Virus record (IMG/VR): IMGVR_UViG_3300032246_001717
Span: 1-41,987 of that record
DNA length: 41,987 bases
Reading direction: 5' to 3' (one strand)
DNA from: a virus
Below, one piece after another: positions 36,548 through 41,987 of the stretch (the stretch's first letter is position 1; the number at the start of each line of letters is the position of its first letter). The notes under the pieces were generated by a model. That model saw only the letters and a list, made by a program, of their open reading frames with translations. It was not told the DNA's origin and ran no database searches. The position numbers and the translations under genes are program-made.

Positions 36548-38233
36548 TCAGTCTAATTCGGTGGGATCAGTTCCCTCGGCGGGATCGCCGTCATTCATCG
36601 GATCAATTGGATTCTCGGTTGGGTCTCCCATTGGATCCTCACCAGGATCCTCGACAGGGATTGGCGCTTGACCGCCATTGGCCATAGGCGCCATTACGGG
36701 AGCCTCTAGACCAGCCTCAACGCGTTCATCATGCACACGGGCAGATTCCCTATGTTTGGTCTCCCAGTCGCCGCCGTCATAGGCAACGATCTCTTCTGGC
36801 AGGGTTGTGAGTCCGATCTTGATTCGATTCTCAGCCGCAGCCGCTTCTTTTGTTGGATCCAGAGCGCCAGGGCCATCGCCGCTCCAGATCGAGCCGCACC
36901 ACGCGGCCTTGATACGAGCGTCATCAAAAAAGCCTGGGGCACTGATGCGACCAGAGGCGACGGCATCGCTCAACCACTCTACATAGATCGGCTGACAAAA
37001 CCGATTAGCCAGCCAGTTCCGGCTTTTTCGGTAGCCGCGCCAGGCATCCATCAACGCCGCACGCGAGGCGCTGTAGCTGCTGTTAAAGGCCTTGGCCAAG
37101 ACTTCGTAGGGCATGTTTAGGCCCATCGCAATCTCTTTTAGGACCGCATCCCAAAACGCATTAAAATTGGCGTTGGGCCTGCCTGGTTGTGGGCTGCTGA
37201 CCGTCTCACCTGGCAAAAGATTAACGATCTTGCCGGACTTGATTCCGCCATCAATCGTGATGGCTGAATTCTGGGCAGATGAAATAATCTGTTGTTTACC
37301 AGCATCGTCGAACAGCGTGTCATATGCCTCGGGGTCCATCGTGGCAAACACCGCCAGAACTGCAGAATTGACAGCTGCATCGACTTCGGCATCGCTGTAG
37401 CGGTCAAGCTGTTTGATTTTTGACAGGATCGGCGCCAGCCAAGGCACGCCACGGGTTTGACTGGGCCGATCTTTGCGGGTGAGATGCAGGACATTGGTCC
37501 GACCTGTTGCCTCCCCATAGAACGGTCTGTATTCCCATTCAATCGGCGGACCAATCAACCTGGCGCCAGGGTGTCGGTTACAGATCCAAACACCTATTGG
37601 CCGGCCGCTAGGGTCTTTCTCGATGCCTTGAATACACTTGACACTGTCAGCCGTATAGCCTTTGTTGCTGATTCGATCTGCTTCAATAATTTGCACGCTT
37701 AACCGATAGGGCCAGCCCTGAATATCGGTGTCAGTTAATAGCGTGAAACTGTCGCCACTGACACGAAACGACCGATAGGCTAAACCTTGCAACTCATAAA
37801 AATTCTGTTCCCGCATTGAATCACATAGATTTGATTTTGCCCATACTTCAAAATCGTCTTCCACTTCCGCTTGCCAAGTCGAAGCCTCATCGTCCGAAAG
37901 CCCCAGAAGTCGCGCATTGATGCGGCTTTGCAACGACAAGCCGGTGCCAACGACATAGGTCAGGTCGATTTCAATCGCGCCAGTGGCAATCGGACAATTC
38001 CTTTCGGCATCACGCGAACGAGCGCGAAGCTCCCGCAAATCCCGAATCGAATCACCATCGGCGTCTCGGATGCCGGGCAGCCATGAAGCAAATCGATCCG
38101 TATAACCGCCACCGACGTAACCGCCAGGCAAGCTAATCCCACTCGCCTGGATTCCTTGCTTGCCGCCAGACAGCTGAGCAATGGCCGCCGCCATTTTCTC
38201 TGCCCGTTTCTGCAGTGACTTTTTGGAGGCCAT
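36548..38233 (-). CDS. Portal protein (lambda gpB family)
   Basis: A 561-residue portal of the lambda family. Marks are DSIRDLRELRARSRDAERNCPIATGAIE, TYVVGTGLSLQSRI, a LAYRSFRVSGDSFTLL strand, LHLTRKDRPSQTRGVPWLAPIL and EIAMGLNMPYEVLAKAFNSSYSASRAALMDAW. The last is the diagnostic NYSSxR-like region. The C-terminus is rich in Asp/Pro (DPGEDPMGDPTENPIDPMNDGD). Twelve copies form the DNA channel. The ATG overlaps the gpW-like stop (TGATG). Confidence 0.93.
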   Translation of the reverse strand: MASKKSLQKRAEKMAAAIAQLSGGKQGIQASGISLPGGYVGGGYTDRFASWLPGIRDADGDSIRDLRELRARSRDAERNCPIATGAIEIDLTYVVGTGLSLQSRINARLLGLSDDEASTWQAEVEDDFEVWAKSNLCDSMREQNFYELQGLAYRSFRVSGDSFTLLTDTDIQGWPYRLSVQIIEADRISNKGYTADSVKCIQGIEKDPSGRPIGVWICNRHPGARLIGPPIEWEYRPFYGEATGRTNVLHLTRKDRPSQTRGVPWLAPILSKIKQLDRYSDAEVDAAVNSAVLAVFATMDPEAYDTLFDDAGKQQIISSAQNSAITIDGGIKSGKIVNLLPGETVSSPQPGRPNANFNAFWDAVLKEIAMGLNMPYEVLAKAFNSSYSASRAALMDAWRGYRKSRNWLANRFCQPIYVEWLSDAVASGRISAPGFFDDARIKAAWCGSIWSGDGPGALDPTKEAAAAENRIKIGLTTLPEEIVAYDGGDWETKHRESARVHDERVEAGLEAPVMAPMANGGQAPIPVEDPGEDPMGDPTENPIDPMNDGDPAEGTDPTELD

Positions 38234-38457
38234 CAGAACAGAGGGGAGGGAGTCACGGATCGATTACGGGTTGACCGTGAAGCCAGATCCTGAACCCGCT
38301 TGTTCCACAAATTGATGCCAGCTTGAACCGCCGCCAGGTCGGCACGCTGCATTTTGCGGTCGCCAATCTGATACGACTGCCCCGAAAGAATCGCGGTTTC
38401 CGCCGCCAGATACTTGTCCAGCTGCGCTTGTGCCAGGGCTAACGTAATTCCTGCCAT
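38233..38457 (-). CDS. gpW-like / DUF6148 head-tail joining protein
   Basis: A 74-residue helical protein between terminase and portal, the lambda W place. LALAQAQLDKYLAAETAILSGQSYQIGDRKMQRADLAAVQAGI in outline shows the GQSYxIGxRxxxRADLxxI family signature. gpW-type proteins fill the connector after DNA packaging. Dyad copy N ends four bases before its ATG. Confidence 0.8.
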   Translation of the reverse strand: MAGITLALAQAQLDKYLAAETAILSGQSYQIGDRKMQRADLAAVQAGINLWNKRVQDLASRSTRNRSVTPSPLF

Positions 38458-38461
38458 GGCC

Positions 38462-38479
38462 TCAGGCTAACGAGTCTGA
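38462..38479. repeat. Dispersed start-associated dyad, copy N
   Basis: Plus strand TCAGGCTAACGAGTCTGA; minus strand TCAGACTCGTTAGCCTGA, then GGCC-ATG. It fills nearly the whole 22-base gap between the terminase stop and the gpW-like start. Confidence 0.88.
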
Positions 38480-40360
38480 CTAGCGGACCCAACCAGAGAG
38501 CGAAATTTTGCCGCCGCTGATGCCATGGGTCTGTCTCGCCTGCGCCTCTAGCTGATCCCACATCGTCGCCCGGTTGTAGCGGCGAGCAACCAACTGCAGG
38601 GCCGCGTAGGCCATTCGGGTACAGTCGCCAGCTTCGTCGCGTGAGCCGGCGGGCAACACCCAACTGTAGGTGGTCTGACCTTTGTCCCGCTTTGGCATCC
38701 GCTTCCACGGGAACAACTCAGCCAGGAATTGATCAGTGCTGGCCATCCCGAAGTGGAGGTATCCGGGCCCAGGTTGCTCGTTGCGCAGTCGGCCCTGCAA
38801 GTGATTGATGCTGGCGTCATAGCCCACGTTGAACAACAACACACCCTTTTTTGCAATGGCCTGGTTTTTGCGGTTCACGTCTACCGGCACGCCTCGGCCA
38901 ATCAACGGTTTGCCCGCCTGGTGTGCGCCCTTCATCGGCACCCATGTCGAGGTCCGACCGCGACACCAGTTCCGCATTTCATGGGTCGCGTAACCACCGT
39001 CATCAATTCCGCCCATGGTCAGACGCAGCTCAGTCCCGTCGGCTTTGCGCCATTTGGTCTGGGCGATCTGATCTAACTGAGCCAGTGTCTCCGGCTGTTG
39101 CGGGTCGCCATCGATCTCCCAGTGGCCAAGATGCCAACCCTCCTCACCGCGGCCCCAACCCCAGATCGTGAGCACCAGTCGCTCGCCAACGGTTCCACCG
39201 CCGCCCTGGACATCCACTCCAGCAGTCAGCAACACCACGCCATCAGGCACGGTGTCTTCTGGGTAGCCATTGCCGGCTGCCTCATTTTTACGGCGCTCCG
39301 CCAGCCCATCACCAGTGAGCTTGCCGCTGATGGAGTCCTCCCACGGCTCACCCAAAACGGTGTTGTGAAACGTCTGCATGGCGTCGGGGTCACCCCTGCG
39401 CATGGCCTCCAATGCCTCAGCGTGCTCGCGCACCAAAACGGTCCAGTCCGCCGCCGGGCTGTAGCTGTAGGCGGCCCAGATATGGAACGACACAAGGCCC
39501 GGTTGTTGACTGATTGCCGTTGGGCGCCACTCGCCGCGCTCGACCATCCACCGTTTTTTGCTGTGGGGGATCGGCTCGTTGCAGTTCTCGCAACCGTAAT
39601 GGCCGGCGCGATCGCCCTCTCGAATCATCTGCTCCCAGCGGAGCACCTGCATCGCTTGGCAGAACGGGCACGGCACATAGAACCGGCGCTGGTCACCGCG
39701 CAGAAACCACTCCTCAGTTTTGCCGCCAGCAAAAATCGGAGTGCCGCCAAGGCCGATCTTGCGGTCCCAGTAGTAGTCCGCCCGGTTGCGGCCCAGCTTG
39801 ATCGGGTCGCCCTCGTCGAGCCTGGGGTAGGCGTCCACCTCGTCGAACAGCACCACCTTCCGCGACTTGCGCCGGAAGCTCCTGCCGCTGGCGGCATTCA
39901 CGATGTCAATCAGGCCGCCGTTGGCCAGTTGCTTGAGAAGGATCGTGTTGCTGGCGGTGCCGCGAGATTTGCTTTCTGAGATCAAACCGCGTAGCACCGG
40001 CGTGTCTTCAAACAGCGGCTTGATCTCTTCCTTTGAGTAGCCCTCTGCATCCTCTTTGACCGGCTGCACCACCATCACTGGGCACGGATCTTGATGGCTA
40101 AACAACTGAATCACCACGCCCAGCATCTTTGTCCAGCCCACTCGGGCGCTCTTCATGATCGCTACTGTCTCTACGGTCGGATCGGTGAAGGCGTCGAGGA
40201 TCTCGCGCTGATACGGCAGCGTGCTCCACTTCCCTTTCTCGGCGGCATTGCCGGTCATCACCGCGAACTCATCGGCGTATTCGCTCAGCTGTAGTCGCGG
40301 CGGTGGCTTGAAGCCGGCCAGGATCTGACGGGTCAGCTCCGCAGGGTCGGCGGTGATCAT
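38480..40360 (-). CDS. terL: Terminase large subunit (GpA family)
   Basis: A 626-residue packaging motor of the lambda GpA family. Walker A-like KSARVGWTK is at 70-78 and Walker B VVLFDEVDAYP at 169-179. A Cys pair region CPFCQAM...CENCNE is found near the middle. The nuclease domain starts with LLTAGVDVQGGGGTVGERLVL and has MGGIDDGGYATHEM. It cuts concatemers at cos and pumps DNA into the procapsid. The GpA type goes with cos packaging. The ATG overlaps the small subunit's stop. Confidence 0.94.
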   Translation of the reverse strand: MITADPAELTRQILAGFKPPPRLQLSEYADEFAVMTGNAAEKGKWSTLPYQREILDAFTDPTVETVAIMKSARVGWTKMLGVVIQLFSHQDPCPVMVVQPVKEDAEGYSKEEIKPLFEDTPVLRGLISESKSRGTASNTILLKQLANGGLIDIVNAASGRSFRRKSRKVVLFDEVDAYPRLDEGDPIKLGRNRADYYWDRKIGLGGTPIFAGGKTEEWFLRGDQRRFYVPCPFCQAMQVLRWEQMIREGDRAGHYGCENCNEPIPHSKKRWMVERGEWRPTAISQQPGLVSFHIWAAYSYSPAADWTVLVREHAEALEAMRRGDPDAMQTFHNTVLGEPWEDSISGKLTGDGLAERRKNEAAGNGYPEDTVPDGVVLLTAGVDVQGGGGTVGERLVLTIWGWGRGEEGWHLGHWEIDGDPQQPETLAQLDQIAQTKWRKADGTELRLTMGGIDDGGYATHEMRNWCRGRTSTWVPMKGAHQAGKPLIGRGVPVDVNRKNQAIAKKGVLLFNVGYDASINHLQGRLRNEQPGPGYLHFGMASTDQFLAELFPWKRMPKRDKGQTTYSWVLPAGSRDEAGDCTRMAYAALQLVARRYNRATMWDQLEAQARQTHGISGGKISLSGWVR

Positions 40361-40944
40361 GCCTGCACCTCCCCGGCTGCCAGTTCATCGAGGATCTCTC
40401 GGATCAGCGTGGTCAGCAGCTCCACTTCCTCAATCTCCAGGTGGGGGATTCGTTGTTTGGCGGTATTGGGCACGCCGAGCAGGCGGGTTCGGGTAATGTT
40501 GACCGCGCTGCCCCATGCCAGCTCCACGTCCTCCCGGCGGAGCAGGAGGCCCTCCTGAGTTTTGCGCTGCAGCTCCAGGAGGTTGGCCTTCTCAAACTCG
40601 CTGCGGGCACGGCTGACTGTGTAATCGGGTAGATCCTCTGGCGCGTCGCTGGGCAGCTGAGCAGGCTGGCGCCGAGGCGGTGCCTGGGCGGTGCCTGCTG
40701 ATGCGGGCCGTTCGCGCTTTGCCGCTGGCTGCCGGGCCTCGGCCTGATGCGGCGCCACCCTTGCCAGGTACTCACCGACGACGAGGTCAGCATCCACGCG
40801 CAGCGGTTTGGGTTGGAGGATGCAAAGGCTCCCCAGAAGGGCCCCCTTCTCACAAAGCTTCTCCAGGTTCTGCCGAGTGCAACGGCGTCCGGTCTGGGCC
40901 TCGATCAGCTCCGCAGCCTTGGTGCTATTGACTGGGTTTGCCAT
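40357..40944 (-). CDS. terS: Terminase small subunit (Nu1-like)
   Basis: A 195-residue protein. The N-terminal winged-helix/HTH (NSTKAAELIEAQTGRRCTRQNLEKLCEKGAL) would bind the packaging site. A Pro/Ala/Arg-rich linker follows (about residues 75-105), then the helical C-terminus with ARSEFEKANLLELQRKTQEGLLLRREDVELAWG and ITRTRLLGVPNTAKQRIPHLEIEEVELL, typical of small subunits that bind TerL. The ATG at 40944 was preferred over an in-frame TTG, which would run through the TTGCAAC repeats. Confidence 0.82.
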   Translation of the reverse strand: MANPVNSTKAAELIEAQTGRRCTRQNLEKLCEKGALLGSLCILQPKPLRVDADLVVGEYLARVAPHQAEARQPAAKRERPASAGTAQAPPRRQPAQLPSDAPEDLPDYTVSRARSEFEKANLLELQRKTQEGLLLRREDVELAWGSAVNITRTRLLGVPNTAKQRIPHLEIEEVELLTTLIREILDELAAGEVQA

Positions 40945-40982
40945 TGCAACCAGCCTAGCGAGCGGTTGCAACTGGTTGCAAG
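40944..40982. repeat. Three TTGCAAC elements before terS
   Basis: GGTTGCAAC (40964-40972) and GGTTGCAAG (40974-40982) are direct repeats at 10-bp spacing; TTGCAAC stands at 40944-40950. On the minus strand, TTGCAA-18-TAGGCT could also be read as a promoter, ending 11 bases before the ATG. Lambda has three Nu1-binding R sites near terS, so a packaging role is possible. Confidence 0.5.
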
Positions 40983-40999
40983 TTGGGAGGCTGAGGCTG

Positions 41000-41857
41000 T
41001 TAGATCATGGCAAGCTGGTTTACTGCGCCACCCGTCCAGCCAAGGGTGCGGCAAATTTTTCTCCACCTCAGCTCCGTAAAGACTGACTGTGATCTATACC
41101 ATGATTCAATCTCTTTGTCCCGCTTGCTATAGTTGCATGTCCTACATGCAGGCAAAATGTTTCCTATTGCGTGCGTACCACCTTTTGAGATAGGAATAGC
41201 GTGCTCGATTTGCATGTCTCCGCTTTGACCACAGTACGCGCAGCAGTTGTTAAACAGCTCAAACCGTTCTTTGATTTTCTCTGGTGAGACTTCAATAAAA
41301 GTATTTCCTTTTATTCTGGCTTTTCTGCGTTTTGATTTATCTCTGTTGTAAAGCCGAAGCTTTGGTTTTGTTTGATACTCAAGCCACCAACTAGCTTGGC
41401 CCCATTGGCGGTCGTGATCGGCTTTGGCGCTGGGGTTTTCGCGCCAGTAGCGGAGCTGTTCATTCATCACCAAGCGGGCCACGCTGAGGGATCGACCGGC
41501 GGCCTTAAGGCCTTTATTCAATACGCTTTGCTCTGATCCGGCAGGTGCGTTATTTCTTTCAGTGCCACGGGATGTCAATCCCTGCTCCTTAAATGCCTGC
41601 CTAATTCTTTCTTTATATTGATTTCGCTTAGATTTTGCTTCTGGTGTTTGATTATATTGTTTGCGATATTCTTTTAATTTATTTAATGTTTCAACGTCTT
41701 TAGGCCTGTTTGCAATGGATATTTTTTCGCATTCAAGGCAAGCACCTTTTGCCGCATTCCTTCTAAGGCTTTGATTGGTTCCCTGCCATTGATGGCCGCG
41801 GTTGCAAAGAGTTCCAAGCTTGAATTTTGCTTGATCAAAGCTGTAGCCTGATTCCAT
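41000..41857 (-). CDS. HNH endonuclease
   Basis: A 285-residue protein. The C-terminal HNH domain has NCCAYCGQSGDMQIEHAIPIS, GGTHAIGNILPACRTCNYSK and KRDKE. It shows the CxxC...H...N...CxxC pattern with His in the EH pair as general base. The N-terminal half is basic, with a CxxC-like CNRGHQWQGTNQSLRRNAAKGACLEC, written here in parts (CNRGHQW; CLECEK), as in HNH proteins with a treble-clef start. HNH genes beside terminase genes assist cos cleavage in HK97-type phages. The DNA is AT-richer than its neighbours, so it may be a mobile intruder instead. AGGA lies upstream of the ATG. Confidence 0.85.
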   Translation of the reverse strand: MESGYSFDQAKFKLGTLCNRGHQWQGTNQSLRRNAAKGACLECEKISIANRPKDVETLNKLKEYRKQYNQTPEAKSKRNQYKERIRQAFKEQGLTSRGTERNNAPAGSEQSVLNKGLKAAGRSLSVARLVMNEQLRYWRENPSAKADHDRQWGQASWWLEYQTKPKLRLYNRDKSKRRKARIKGNTFIEVSPEKIKERFELFNNCCAYCGQSGDMQIEHAIPISKGGTHAIGNILPACRTCNYSKRDKEIESWYRSQSVFTELRWRKICRTLGWTGGAVNQLAMI

Positions 41858-41915
41858 CGGCCTGTTCCTGCAGGTTGGTCACGGGCCGGGAGTTCCACCT
41901 CGCCGGCCTACAAAC

Positions 41916-41933
41916 TCAGGCTAGCGACTCTGA
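41916..41933. repeat. Dispersed start-associated dyad, copy O
   Basis: Plus strand TCAGGCTAGCGACTCTGA, 58 bases upstream of the HNH gene start, in the 130-bp non-coding end. Confidence 0.85.
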
Positions 41934-41944
41934 TTCGCAACCTT

Positions 41945-41963
41945 GTTGAGAACTGTTCTCAAC
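41945..41963. promoter_or_regulatory. Perfect 19-bp palindrome near the terminus
   Basis: GTTGAGAAC-T-GTTCTCAAC, nine-base arms with a single central base, 12 bases from the terminal repeat. It could be a repressor operator, a LexA-like site or part of the packaging site. Confidence 0.75.
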
Positions 41964-41975
41964 TGAAAATCTGGG

Positions 41976-41987
41976 CTACTTGGCAGC
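41976..41987. repeat. Right copy of 12-bp terminal direct repeat
   Basis: Same 12 bases as at the left end. Confidence 0.85.

Noticed and set aside
1-41987. tRNA or rRNA genes
   Set aside because: No cloverleaf with the conserved T-arm sequence and no rRNA segment was recognised by eye; a tRNAscan run would settle it.

Overview
The window looks like a complete, or nearly complete, genome of a lambda-like tailed phage (siphovirus layout). No host gene, rRNA or tRNA was seen. The same 12 bases (CTACTTGGCAGC) stand at both ends, in the non-coding stretch beside the HNH endonuclease and terminase genes, where a cos site would be expected. The ends may therefore be the physical or circularisation ends. 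Read as the reverse complement, gene order follows the lambda plan: HNH - TerS - TerL - gpW-like - portal - S49 protease - decoration protein - major capsid - FII-like - gpU - tail tube - gpG/GT - tape measure - tail tip. The host cannot be fixed from the sequence alone. A cyanobacterium is my best guess, from a large serine recombinase resembling cyanobacterial XisF-type enzymes, a primary-type sigma factor of cyanobacterial flavour, and many starts without Shine-Dalgarno sequences.

Layout. 60-5417 (minus): a replication operon with a ribbon-helix-helix protein, a primase/RecA-like helicase, a 660-bp gap holding iteron-like repeats (probable origin), two small proteins, a protein with three tandem helix-turn-helix repeats, RusA resolvase, and a displaced tail protein Z. 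5418-5706: divergent control region. 5707-9693 (plus): a ParB-like protein, HTH proteins, small proteins and ThyX. 9690-12831 (minus): dCTP deaminase and short accessory genes, several with matching promoters, plus a Lar-type zinc protein. 12995-20043 (plus): serine recombinase, XRE-type regulator, small proteins, exonuclease, Sak4-like ATPase, pentapeptide-repeat protein, SSB and a sigma factor. 20110-21050 (minus): a small protein and a C39-type peptidase, the likely endolysin. 21092-22293 (plus): two tail/adhesin-like genes opposing the rest of the tail region. 22290-41857 (minus): tail, fibre, head and packaging genes.

How it works together. The iteron region, primase-helicase, SSB, RusA and exonuclease/Sak4 pair form a self-contained replication and recombination set. 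ThyX with dCTP deaminase shifts nucleotides towards dTMP. Tail chaperones carry a textbook A AAA AAG -1 frameshift site. The most unusual feature is an 18-bp imperfect dyad (about TCAGRCT-N4-ARYCYGA), found about fifteen times, mostly within a few tens of bases of start codons on both strands. It resembles in placement the start-associated sequences of cluster K mycobacteriophages. A second family of four promoters with a shared extended -10 and dyad drives the small accessory genes. The phage sigma factor could be the reader of one of these families, but this is inference.
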